A program made the translations under genes and the position numbers. From Minisyncoccota bacterium (GTDB lineage Bacteria > Patescibacteriota > Minisyncoccia > Minisyncoccales > Minisyncoccaceae): a stretch of DNA of 6,358 nucleotides. Positions 1-4,341 of this stretch are shown here, piece by piece. The stretch is taken from the NCBI GenBank assembly GCA_028690275.1, contig JAQVBN010000033.1, positions 1 to 6,358 on the forward strand, written 5' to 3'. How positions within the stretch are numbered: the first letter of the stretch is position 1; each line of letters starts with the position of its first letter. Below the pieces are notes generated by a model that saw only the letters and a list, made by a program, of their open reading frames with translations, made no database searches and was not told the origin of the DNA.

Positions 1-75
1 GCTACTTTAAAGATCCCTGCAATGAAGGTTCCAAAGTTCAAGGCAGGAAAGGGACTTAAGGATGCTGTAAGATAA
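1..75 (+). CDS. HU/IHF-family DNA-binding protein, C-terminal fragment
   Basis: This is the last 24 codons of a gene that begins before the window, read in frame 1 and ending in TAA at 73-75. The peptide ends in AMKVPKFKAGKGLKDAVR. That matches the C-terminus of HU-type histone-like proteins, where a 'P...KVPKFKAGK.LK..V' strand-and-helix segment closes the dimer core behind the DNA-gripping arms. HU binds and bends DNA as a dimer in the nucleoid. A rho-independent terminator follows 22 nt after the stop, so the gene is the last of its transcript. Only this tail is visible, so the DNA-binding arm cannot be inspected; a close HU relative cannot be excluded. Confidence 0.8.
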   Translation, partial: ATLKIPAMKVPKFKAGKGLKDAVR

Positions 76-96
76 TAATATTTATTTACACTATAC

Positions 97-128
97 AAAA
101 AAGGACGCTAGCAATAGCGTCTTTTTTT
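97..128 (+). terminator. Bidirectional rho-independent terminator
   Basis: A perfect 7-bp stem (GACGCTA 104-110 with TAGCGTC 115-121) closes a GCAA tetraloop. It is flanked by an A-tract (97-102) and a T-tract (122-128). It ends the HU-like gene rightward. On the minus strand the same hairpin is followed by TTTTTT, so it also ends the leftward tRNA transcript. Confidence 0.9.
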
Positions 129-133
129 ATATG

Positions 134-206
134 TGGACTCAACGGGACTCGAACCCGTAACCCCCTCCATGCCATGGAGATACTCTACCAATTGAGCCAT
201 GAGCCC
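134..206 (-). tRNA. tRNA-Ala (anticodon GGC)
   Basis: A 73-nt cloverleaf on the minus strand. The acceptor stem is GGGCTCA with TGAGTCC and a discriminator A. The D arm has an AATTGGTA loop, and the anticodon stem is TCTCC/GGAGG around the loop ATGGCAT. The anticodon GGC lies at plus-strand 171-173. The T arm is ACGGG/CCCGT with the loop TTCGAGT. The third acceptor pair is G3:U70, the classic alanine identity element, which supports the assignment independently of the anticodon. CCA is not encoded (the discriminator is followed by CAT), so the 3' end needs a nucleotidyltransferase. It lies 8 nt downstream of tRNA-Arg and is probably co-transcribed with it. Confidence 0.95.
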
Positions 207-214
207 TAAAAGTG

Positions 215-286
215 TGTCCTCGACAGGAATCGGACCTGTATCTAGAGCTTAGGAGTCTCTTGTTCTATCCATTGAACTACGAGGAC
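215..286 (-). tRNA. tRNA-Arg (anticodon CCT)
   Basis: A 72-nt cloverleaf on the minus strand. The acceptor stem is GTCCTCG/CGAGGAC with discriminator A, and the D arm is GTTC/GAAC with the loop AATGGATA. The anticodon loop CTCCTAA puts CCT at plus-strand 251-253, reading AGG. A20 in the D loop and C35 are known arginine identity elements. Two features are odd: the last anticodon-stem pair is A31-G39 rather than Watson-Crick, and the T loop reads TCCGATT, so position 55 is C instead of the nearly universal U that becomes pseudouridine. CCA is not encoded. It is the first gene of the two-tRNA unit. Confidence 0.93.
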
Positions 287-296
287 TTATAATATA

Positions 297-325
297 TTCT
301 TAACAGTTTTCTGGGTTGCTTTCAA
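297..325 (-). promoter_or_regulatory. Promoter of the tRNA-Arg/tRNA-Ala unit
   Basis: On the minus strand, TTGAAA (320-325) is separated by 17 nt from TAAGAA (297-302), with TG just before the -10. The predicted transcription start is near 290, a few bases before the tRNA-Arg 5' end at 286. The -10 is a modest match, but the geometry fits well. Confidence 0.55.
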
Positions 326-344
326 GTTTTAAACATGATAAAAT
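316..344 (+). promoter_or_regulatory. htrA-like gene promoter, predicted leaderless
   Basis: TTGCTT (316-321), a 17-nt spacer and TAAAAT (339-344), with an extended -10 TG at 336-337. Transcription should start about 7 nt downstream, on the A of the ATG at 351, leaving no 5' leader. Its -35 shares two bases (320-321) with the -35 of the divergent tRNA promoter. Confidence 0.65.
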
Positions 345-350
345 ATTATT

Positions 351-1355
351 ATGATAACTTCACCGGTTCAAAAAATAGCTAAAAAGGTATGTCCAGCAGT
401 GATTACTATAATTGCTTCTAAGGATATTCCAAAATTAGATGCGGCTAGCTTTTTATCTCTTCAAGGCAATTTAGACTTGAATCATAAAGGGCAAGCAAAA
501 GTTGGCGGAGGTTCTGGTTTTATTGTTTCAAAAGACGGTTATGTTTTTACTTGTGCTCATGTGGTAAAAGATTTTGAAGCTGATTATTCTGTAATTATTG
601 ATCCAGAACATAGATATGAAGCACGAGTTTTATCTCGTGATTTTTTAAGCGATATTGCTATTTTAAAAATTAGAGGAAAAGATTTTCCTTATTTAAAGAT
701 TGCTAATTCTGATAAAGTAGAATTAGGTCAATATGCTATTTCGGTTGGAAACTCTTTGGGAGAATTTGAAGATACTATTTCTTTAGGAATTATTTCTGGA
801 TTAAGTAGAAACATCAAAGCTTGCGATGGTATGGATTTTCATACAGACTTAAAAGGTTTATTTCAAACAGATGCAGCGATTAACAACGGAAACTCAGGTG
901 GTCCCCTTATTAATGTTAATGGAGAAGTTATTGGAATCAATACAGCAATGATTGAAAAGGCACAAAACATTGGTTTTGCTATTCCTATTAATTGTGCTGT
1001 TAAAGATTTAAAAGAAATTAGAAAGTTTGGAAAAATTAAACGTCCTTATTTGGGAGTAAAATATGTGCTTTTAGATAAGAATGTTAGCGAAGAAAACAAC
1101 CTTCCGATAACAGAAGGAGCCTTAATCGTAAGGGAAAGATATGGAGAGAATCCAGTTGCAAAAGGATCTTCTAGTGAGAAGGCAGGATTAAAAGAATATG
1201 ATATAATCCTTTCTTTTAATGGCAAGAAAATCAATAAAGAACATAGCTTGGTTGACTTTTTATCTAAAAGTAAAATAGGGGATAAAGTGAAGATAGAGAT
1301 TTTTAGAAAGGGAAAGATTATTAAAAAAATTATTGTTCTTCAAGAGAAAAAATAG
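351..1355 (+). CDS. HtrA/Deg-family serine protease with PDZ domain, no membrane anchor
   Basis: A 334-residue trypsin-like serine protease of the HtrA/Deg family. The catalytic triad is complete: His70 in TCAHVV, Asp101 in SDIAIL and Ser182 in GNSGGPL. The N-terminal barrel includes GGGSGFIVS (52-60). A PDZ domain fills roughly residues 230-330, with the 'KAGLKEYDIILSFNGKKI' segment typical of peptide-binding PDZ modules. Family members degrade or hold misfolded proteins, usually in the periplasm or outside the cell. Here there is no signal peptide or transmembrane helix: the protein begins only about 10 residues before the conserved 'V.P.V..I' strand. An in-frame TAA at 339-341 rules out a longer start. 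Cytoplasmic location is therefore inferred, and Cys14, Cys68 and Cys158 would fit a reducing compartment. No terminator separates it from the next gene, so some readthrough is likely. Confidence 0.92.
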   Translation: MITSPVQKIAKKVCPAVITIIASKDIPKLDAASFLSLQGNLDLNHKGQAKVGGGSGFIVSKDGYVFTCAHVVKDFEADYSVIIDPEHRYEARVLSRDFLSDIAILKIRGKDFPYLKIANSDKVELGQYAISVGNSLGEFEDTISLGIISGLSRNIKACDGMDFHTDLKGLFQTDAAINNGNSGGPLINVNGEVIGINTAMIEKAQNIGFAIPINCAVKDLKEIRKFGKIKRPYLGVKYVLLDKNVSEENNLPITEGALIVRERYGENPVAKGSSSEKAGLKEYDIILSFNGKKINKEHSLVDFLSKSKIGDKVKIEIFRKGKIIKKIIVLQEKK

Positions 1356-1363
1356 GAAATCAA

Positions 1364-1392
1364 TTGACAAAAATAAGTAATAATGGTATTAT
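1364..1392 (+). promoter_or_regulatory. Strong promoter of the 57-aa zinc-ribbon gene
   Basis: A consensus TTGACA (1364-1369), a 17-nt spacer and TATTAT (1387-1392), with an extended -10 TG at 1384-1385. It begins 9 nt after the htrA-like stop codon. The predicted start near 1399 gives a leader of about 48 nt that contains the hairpin at 1413-1437. Confidence 0.8.
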
Positions 1393-1412
1393 TTTAACAT
1401 AATTAATTAAGA

Positions 1413-1437
1413 GTTTATTCTTACAAAGAGAATAAAC
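1413..1437 (+). promoter_or_regulatory. Leader hairpin before the zinc-ribbon start codon
   Basis: GTTTATTCTT (1413-1422) pairs with GAGAATAAAC (1428-1437) around an ACAAA loop: nine Watson-Crick pairs plus one U-G. It is not followed by a T-tract, so it is not a terminator. It ends 9 nt before the ATG, where it could stabilise the mRNA, present the start codon, or serve as an operator. There is no clear Shine-Dalgarno sequence outside the stem. Confidence 0.55.
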
Positions 1438-1446
1438 AACCAAAAA

Positions 1447-1620
1447 ATGAACGATCAAAACAATTTTGAGGAGCGTAAGATGTTTCAGGGAAACTGGACT
1501 TGTTCAGAATGTGGTGCTGCTATAACAGAACTACCATTTGAACCAAGTGGAGATAGACCTCTTTTATGTCGTGACTGTCACAGACAAAAGATGCAAAGAC
1601 GCAACCAAAGAAGATATTAA
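1447..1620 (+). CDS. Small zinc-ribbon protein (CxxC-x18-CxxC)
   Basis: A 57-residue protein with one putative zinc ribbon: Cys19-x2-Cys22, 18 residues, then Cys41-x2-Cys44. The core 'LPFEPSGDRPLLCRDC' is clearly related to the two ribbons of the 200-aa protein encoded at 2101-2703 (there 'VPFKPSNDKPIYCSDC'), but has one extra residue between the pairs. The segment before the first Cys also shares a Met-Phe, and the C-terminus is basic (RRNQRRY). This is the CxxC-x17-CxxC type ribbon, whose function is unknown; the basic tail suggests nucleic-acid contact, which is inference. It was too short for a default ORF list. Support comes from the conserved motif, the consensus promoter, and terminators on a matching scale: one follows 20 nt after the stop. 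Confidence 0.88.
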   Translation: MNDQNNFEERKMFQGNWTCSECGAAITELPFEPSGDRPLLCRDCHRQKMQRRNQRRY

Positions 1621-1640
1621 TATAATATATTCTATAAAAA

Positions 1641-1668
1641 CAAAAGCCGCTTAATCGCGGTTTTTGTA
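1641..1668 (+). terminator. Rho-independent terminator after the 57-aa gene
   Basis: CAAAAGCCGC (1641-1650) pairs with GCGGTTTTTG (1657-1666), with one G-U pair, around a TTAATC loop. The T-tract forms part of the stem. It ends the htrA/zinc-ribbon region before the 73-aa gene. Confidence 0.85.
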
Positions 1669-1697
1669 TTGCATTTTTGTTTGTTTTCCGTTATTTT
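1669..1697 (+). promoter_or_regulatory. Possible promoter of the 73-aa gene
   Basis: TTGCAT (1669-1674), a 17-nt spacer and TATTTT (1692-1697). Because the gene lies just after a terminator it needs its own promoter. Both boxes are weak and TATTAT at 1697-1702 is an alternative -10, so the placement is uncertain. Confidence 0.35.
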
Positions 1698-1714
1698 ATT
1701 ATTAGTGATACTTA

Positions 1715-1936
1715 ATGTCTAAAAAAGCTTCAAAACAGGATTTATCTAATGGTCTAAAAGTAGGAAAAAAGCTTCTTATTAGGAATGATTTTTTTTCTTC
1801 TTTAGTGGATACTAATGTCCCTGTGAGGGTTAACGATGTTAGTGAGAACACTGTAAGGTTTTATCTTTTAAATTCAGATAAGGAATCAGGTTCTGTCGAG
1901 GCCCCTATAGATCAAATTTTTATTGTTGATAGGTGA
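1715..1936 (+). CDS. Hypothetical 73-aa protein
   Basis: I do not recognise this family. The protein has 73 residues, no cysteines, no membrane segment and no signal peptide. It opens with a Lys/Ser-rich stretch (MSKKASKQDL). The rest alternates hydrophobic and polar residues as in a small beta-barrel, for example 'VPVRVNDVSENTVRFYLL' and 'IDQIFIVDR'. A small SH3-like or Tudor-like fold is possible but speculative. It is believed real because it fills the space between two good rho-independent terminators, starts at ATG, and stops at TGA three bases before the second terminator's A-tract. It is therefore a single-gene transcript. There is no Shine-Dalgarno sequence before the start (GATACTTA precedes the ATG). 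Confidence 0.7.
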   Translation: MSKKASKQDLSNGLKVGKKLLIRNDFFSSLVDTNVPVRVNDVSENTVRFYLLNSDKESGSVEAPIDQIFIVDR

Positions 1937-1938
1937 AC

Positions 1939-1969
1939 AAAAACACTTCTTTTTAGGGAAGTGTTTTTT
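1939..1969 (+). terminator. Bidirectional rho-independent terminator
   Basis: A perfect 11-bp stem, AAAAACACTTC (1939-1949) with GAAGTGTTTTT (1958-1968), around an 8-nt loop. It ends the 73-aa gene rightward. On the minus strand it ends the leftward unit with the 21-aa small ORF, the double zinc ribbon and the guanylyltransferase. Confidence 0.92.
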
Positions 1970-1975
1970 ACTAAT

Positions 1976-2041
1976 TTATTTTTTTTCTGTTTTCTTTGGT
2001 TTTTTTACTTCTTTTTTTCTAGAATTATTTCCTTTTGCCAT
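1976..2041 (-). CDS. Very small Lys-rich protein (21 aa)
   Basis: A 21-codon ORF from ATG at 2041-2039 to TAA at 1978-1976 on the minus strand. It begins MAKGNNSRKKEVKKP and continues with KKTEKK. About half of the residues are lysine or arginine. From memory, similar tiny 'MAKG...KK..KKPKK' proteins are annotated as hypotheticals in several bacterial groups; I could not check this. Three things argue that it is real: a near-consensus extended -10 promoter lies just upstream, the stop codon sits immediately before a strong terminator, and the start is the first ATG of that transcript. The leader of about 22 nt has no Shine-Dalgarno sequence. Function is unknown; a basic nucleic-acid or ribosome-associated peptide is a guess. 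Confidence 0.6.
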   Translation of the reverse strand: MAKGNNSRKKEVKKPKKTEKK

Positions 2042-2069
2042 AGAATTATAATTACTTATTATAAGATAA

Positions 2070-2098
2070 ATTATATCATTATAATAATTTTTGTACAA
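2070..2098 (-). promoter_or_regulatory. Strong promoter of the 21-aa ORF
   Basis: On the minus strand, TTGTAC (2093-2098), exactly 17 nt, then a consensus TATAAT (2070-2075) with an extended -10 TG. The predicted start is near 2063, about 22 nt before the small ORF's ATG. It lies 3 nt past the stop codon of the 200-aa gene. Confidence 0.8.
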
Positions 2099-2100
2099 TA

Positions 2101-2703
2101 TTATTTCTTTTTTGAAGTTTTCTTTTTAGCAACAACTTTTTTAGTTGTTTTTTTAGCTTTCTTTTCCTTTTTAGGAGCAACTTCGATTTCTTCAACAGCT
2201 TTTATTTCTTCAATTGCTGTAGGGATAATGTTTAAAGCTTCCATTATCTTATCTAGTTTATTATTTAAAGCTTCGAACTGTTCTTTGTATTGTTCTCCGC
2301 CTTTGTTTTTTCCGCCTTCTTCTTTAAAACATTCATCGCAAAAGATAGGTTTGTCAGGACTTGGCTTGAAAGGAAGTTTGCAAGATTTTCCGCATTTATC
2401 ACAAACAGCATCAAACATTTCTCTATCTCTTGACCTTCTGTCGTCTCTTCTTTGAGAATCTCTTCTTCCTCCTCTATCAGAATCTCGGTGGTTTTCGAAA
2501 CAATCACTGCAATAAATAGGTTTATCGTTACTTGGTTTAAAAGGAACTTTGCATTGTCTTCCACAATCATCACAAATCACTTCAAACATTTCTCTTTCTT
2601 CTCCATAACTATCTCTTCTGTTATCATCTCTTCTTTTAGGATATCTTTTTCTAGTATCATTATCCCTTATTCCTCGGTCGAATATTTTATTATATTTTTT
2701 CAT
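2101..2703 (-). CDS. Double CxxC-x17-CxxC zinc-ribbon protein with coiled coil and Lys-rich tail
   Basis: A 200-residue protein with a modular layout. Residues 9-38 are an Arg/Asp-rich disordered stretch. Ribbon 1 uses Cys44, Cys47, Cys65 and Cys68. A second RD/RR-rich linker spans about 73-95. Ribbon 2 uses Cys101, Cys104, Cys122 and Cys125. A short amphipathic coiled coil lies at about 137-158, and a lysine-dense tail fills 178-200. Both ribbons start with 'EMF', have exactly 17 residues between Cys pairs, share 'PFKPS.DKPI.C..CF', and carry an additional Cys (51 and 108). CxxC-x17-CxxC ribbons are common in candidate-phyla genomes, with unknown function. RD-type linkers plus the basic tail suggest RNA or DNA binding (inference), and the coiled coil suggests oligomerisation. 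It has its own promoter, but may also be read from the guanylyltransferase gene. The 57-aa protein at 1447-1620 is a one-ribbon relative. Confidence 0.9.
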   Translation of the reverse strand: MKKYNKIFDRGIRDNDTRKRYPKRRDDNRRDSYGEEREMFEVICDDCGRQCKVPFKPSNDKPIYCSDCFENHRDSDRGGRRDSQRRDDRRSRDREMFDAVCDKCGKSCKLPFKPSPDKPIFCDECFKEEGGKNKGGEQYKEQFEALNNKLDKIMEALNIIPTAIEEIKAVEEIEVAPKKEKKAKKTTKKVVAKKKTSKKK

Positions 2704-2730
2704 ATAGTTGTTTATTAATCTTGTTTGGTC

Positions 2731-2759
2731 ATTATATGGTAAGAGGGGATTAAAAGCAA
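2731..2759 (-). promoter_or_regulatory. Promoter of the double zinc-ribbon gene
   Basis: On the minus strand, TTGCTT (2754-2759), 17 nt, then a consensus TATAAT (2731-2736). The predicted start near 2724 gives a leader of about 20 nt. That leader contains AATAAACAAC just before the start codon, the same 10-mer found before the 57-aa zinc-ribbon gene. Confidence 0.8.
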
Positions 2760-2764
2760 GTAAT

Positions 2765-3775
2765 TTAGAGAATATTTTTGTTTTTTGTTTCTATTTTTTC
2801 AATCAATAATTTAATTTCTTGAGAGCGATTAATTGGGGCTACAAAAATAGCGTCTTCAGTTTCAATAACAGTAATGTCTTTCAAACCAAGACAAGCCACA
2901 AGGCGTTTATTGCTAATAATTAATGAGTTCTTATTTTCAAGAGAAAGAACATTCCCTTGAATGGCGTTGCCTTCTTTATCTTTTTTCTGTACTTGATAAA
3001 AAGCATTCCAAGAACCAATGTCGTTCCAGTCAAAGTGAGTAGCAATAGCTGTAACTTTATTTGATTTTTCGATTATGGCTTTATCAATAGAAATAGGATC
3101 TATTTCTTTTAAATTATTAGAGGTGAATCCTGATTTTTCAAATTCTTCTTTTATTAATTTGAAAGGGAAGAGAAACATTCCCGAATTCCAATAATATCTT
3201 TTAAGGGAGAGAAGTTGTTTTGCTTTTTTAAGATTAGGTTTTTCGATAAAATTATTTACTTGGTAGTATTTTGTTTTCCCAATGCTTTTAAGAAGGGAAT
3301 CTTTCATCTCTATATATCCATATCCAGTTTCTGGAAAAGTTGGCTTTATTCCAAAGGTAACAATGTTGTTTAAAGAAGCTACTTTTTGAGCTTCAAAAAC
3401 ATTTTTAGCAAAAACTTTTTCAGGAGATATATAATGATCTGAAGGACAGACAAAGATAAGTTCGTCTTCTTTTAATTCTTTTTTTAATTTAAGAAGGGCA
3501 AAGAATATGGCTGGGCCAGTATTCTTTGAAAAGGGTTCGGTGATAATGTTTTTTAAAGGAATTTTTGTTTGTTTTAATTCCTCCTTAGTAAGATTTAAAT
3601 ATTTTTTATTTGTAGAAATATAGATATTTTCTGGTTTTTCTAATAGAAGAGAGCGATCAATAGTTCTTCTAAGGAGGGTTTTACCATTTATATTTAAAAA
3701 TTGTTTAGGAAAGTTGTTTCTAGATACTGGCCAAAGCCTAGTTCCTTTTCCTCCTGCTAAAATAATAATTTTCAT
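2765..3775 (-). CDS. manC: Mannose-1-phosphate guanylyltransferase
   Basis: A 336-residue nucleotidyltransferase that makes GDP-mannose from GTP and mannose-1-phosphate, a precursor for mannosyl and fucosyl groups in glycans; it acts in the cytoplasm. The N-terminus carries the pyrophosphorylase signature, LAGGKGTRLWPVSR (6-19) followed by FPKQF (22-26), where Lys24 is the conserved substrate-binding lysine. Other family motifs are EPFSKNTGPA (80-89), PSDH (111-114), FGIKPTFPETGYGYIE (141-156), FIEKP (176-180), NSGMFLF (197-203) and DWNDIGSW (249-256). The length is that of the single-domain enzyme; the C-terminal isomerase domain of bifunctional ManC/AlgA is absent. No glycosyltransferase or sugar gene is adjacent. 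The gene is divergent from arsR and, with no terminator after it, can be read into the zinc-ribbon gene. A TAAAAT box 6 nt before the ATG predicts a leaderless mRNA. The symbol is used in the broad family sense. Confidence 0.93.
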   Translation of the reverse strand: MKIIILAGGKGTRLWPVSRNNFPKQFLNINGKTLLRRTIDRSLLLEKPENIYISTNKKYLNLTKEELKQTKIPLKNIITEPFSKNTGPAIFFALLKLKKELKEDELIFVCPSDHYISPEKVFAKNVFEAQKVASLNNIVTFGIKPTFPETGYGYIEMKDSLLKSIGKTKYYQVNNFIEKPNLKKAKQLLSLKRYYWNSGMFLFPFKLIKEEFEKSGFTSNNLKEIDPISIDKAIIEKSNKVTAIATHFDWNDIGSWNAFYQVQKKDKEGNAIQGNVLSLENKNSLIISNKRLVACLGLKDITVIETEDAIFVAPINRSQEIKLLIEKIETKNKNIL

Positions 3776-3781
3776 AGCTTT

Positions 3782-3790
3782 ATTTTATCA
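3782..3790 (-). promoter_or_regulatory. Extended -10 promoter of the guanylyltransferase gene, predicted leaderless
   Basis: TGATAAAAT on the minus strand (3790-3782) is the same nonamer as at the htrA-like gene, and it lies the same 6 nt before the ATG. The -35 position (TTCTAA, 3805-3810) is poor, so the extended TG presumably compensates. The predicted start is the A of the start codon at 3775. Confidence 0.55.
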
Positions 3791-3797
3791 TATCTGT

Positions 3798-3826
3798 TTG
3801 ACAATTAGAATATAGTATATTAATAT
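3798..3826 (+). promoter_or_regulatory. Promoter of the arsR operon
   Basis: A consensus TTGACA (3798-3803), a 17-nt spacer and TAATAT (3821-3826). The predicted start near 3833 leaves a leader of about 7 nt before the arsR ATG. The -10 lies inside the palindrome at 3812-3841. Confidence 0.8.
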
Positions 3827-3841
3827 ATATTTATATACTAT
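3812..3841 (+). promoter_or_regulatory. Probable ArsR operator palindrome
   Basis: A 30-bp inverted repeat with outer arms ATAGTATAT (3812-3820) and ATATACTAT (3833-3841). The inner bases also pair symmetrically except for one position (3821/3832). It covers the -10 box, the predicted transcription start and the first two bases of the start codon. ArsR/SmtB repressors bind such AT-rich palindromes to block RNA polymerase, so autoregulation is the natural reading. Confidence 0.75.
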
Positions 3842-4097
3842 GAAAAATATAGACAAGCAAATTGAGATATTAAAAATAATTGCTGAAGAAAATCGTTTGC
3901 AAATTCTTTACCTCTTAAAGAAAGGGGAGCTTTGTGTTTGTAAAATCATCGAAAGCTTAAAAATATCTCAAAGCCTAGTTTCTCATCATTTAAAAGTATT
4001 AAAAAAGGCAGGGCTAGTAAAAGATTCTAAGAAAGGTTTTTGGGTCTTTTATTCTCTTACCGAAAAAGGAGAAAGAATAATTAATTTAAAGTTTTAA
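3840..4097 (+). CDS. arsR: ArsR-family metalloid-responsive repressor
   Basis: An 85-residue winged-helix repressor of the ArsR/SmtB family. The metalloid site ELCVC places Cys32 and Cys34 at the positions used by E. coli ArsR for As(III)/Sb(III). The third ligand of that protein (Cys37) is Ile here, so binding would rest on the Cys pair, possibly helped by solvent thiols. The DNA-recognition helix follows (ISQSLVSHHLKVLKKAGLV, 42-60), then the beta-hairpin wing (KKGFWVFYSL, 64-73). At 85 residues it is short but complete. It heads an operon: the next gene starts 4 nt after its stop. The 30-bp palindrome over its -10 and start codon predicts negative autoregulation, relieved when metalloid binds. 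There is no Shine-Dalgarno sequence. The true inducer (arsenite, antimonite, an organoarsenical or a metal) cannot be read from sequence alone. Confidence 0.9.
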   Translation: MKNIDKQIEILKIIAEENRLQILYLLKKGELCVCKIIESLKISQSLVSHHLKVLKKAGLVKDSKKGFWVFYSLTEKGERIINLKF

Positions 4098-4101
4098 TAA
4101 T

Positions 4102-4341
4102 ATGGCTAAAAAAATAGAAGTTTTTGATTCAGAAGGTTCTTACAGAGATACTTTTGAACAGGCTAAAACAGCGGTTAGAGAATTAGGATTTAATATTGAC
4201 GTAGAGTATGTTACTGATTCAATGAGAGTGTTAAAAGCCGGAGGCTCACCACTTCCAATAATATCAATCGACGGAAGGGTTGTTTCTTCTGGAAAAACTC
4301 TTAGTGCAGAAGACATTAAAGGAATTATTTTATGGATGTAA
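4102..4341 (+). CDS. Thioredoxin-fold small protein lacking the CxxC cysteines
   Basis: A 79-residue protein that resembles the small thioredoxin-like proteins (thioredoxin_3, 'redox-active disulfide protein 2' type) often encoded beside ArsP-like permeases. Shared features are the opening strand KKIEVF (3-8), the helix ending AVRELG (24-29), the strand IDVEYVTD (32-39), and the cis-proline segment PIISIDGRVVSSGK (52-65), with Pro52 at the cis-Pro position. The loop that should carry the active CxxC instead reads DSEGSY (9-14), and the protein contains no cysteine at all. Thiol-disulfide chemistry is therefore impossible in this copy; a binding, chaperone or scaffold role is inferred. It lies 4 nt after arsR and its last codons overlap the permease start by 10 nt, so the two are probably translationally coupled. 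The family assignment is by remembered pattern and is moderately secure. Confidence 0.75.
   Translation: MAKKIEVFDSEGSYRDTFEQAKTAVRELGFNIDVEYVTDSMRVLKAGGSPLPIISIDGRVVSSGKTLSAEDIKGIILWM

Noticed and set aside
1046..1234. 62-aa minus-strand open frame
   Set aside because: Antisense to the PDZ part of the HtrA-like gene.
1934..1936. TGA as a sense codon (recoded genetic code)
   Set aside because: TGA ends the 73-aa ORF immediately before a terminator and also ends the DUF4405 ORF, followed at once by TAG. Tryptophan is TGG throughout.
1961..2455. 164-aa plus-strand open frame rich in Phe, Ile and Ser
   Set aside because: It lies antisense to the double zinc-ribbon gene and the 21-aa ORF and starts inside a terminator. 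The Phe/Ser-rich composition is what antisense of Lys/Arg-rich coding gives.
2265..2573. 102-aa minus-strand open frame
   Set aside because: It is in another frame of the zinc-ribbon gene. The real frame carries the repeated Cys motifs and has a promoter.
2452..2718. 88-aa plus-strand open frame
   Set aside because: Antisense shadow of the zinc-ribbon gene's N-terminus, with no motif.
2765..3775. Glycan or capsule biosynthesis cluster around the guanylyltransferase
   Set aside because: None of the neighbouring genes is a glycosyltransferase, epimerase or sugar transporter. The gene stands alone.
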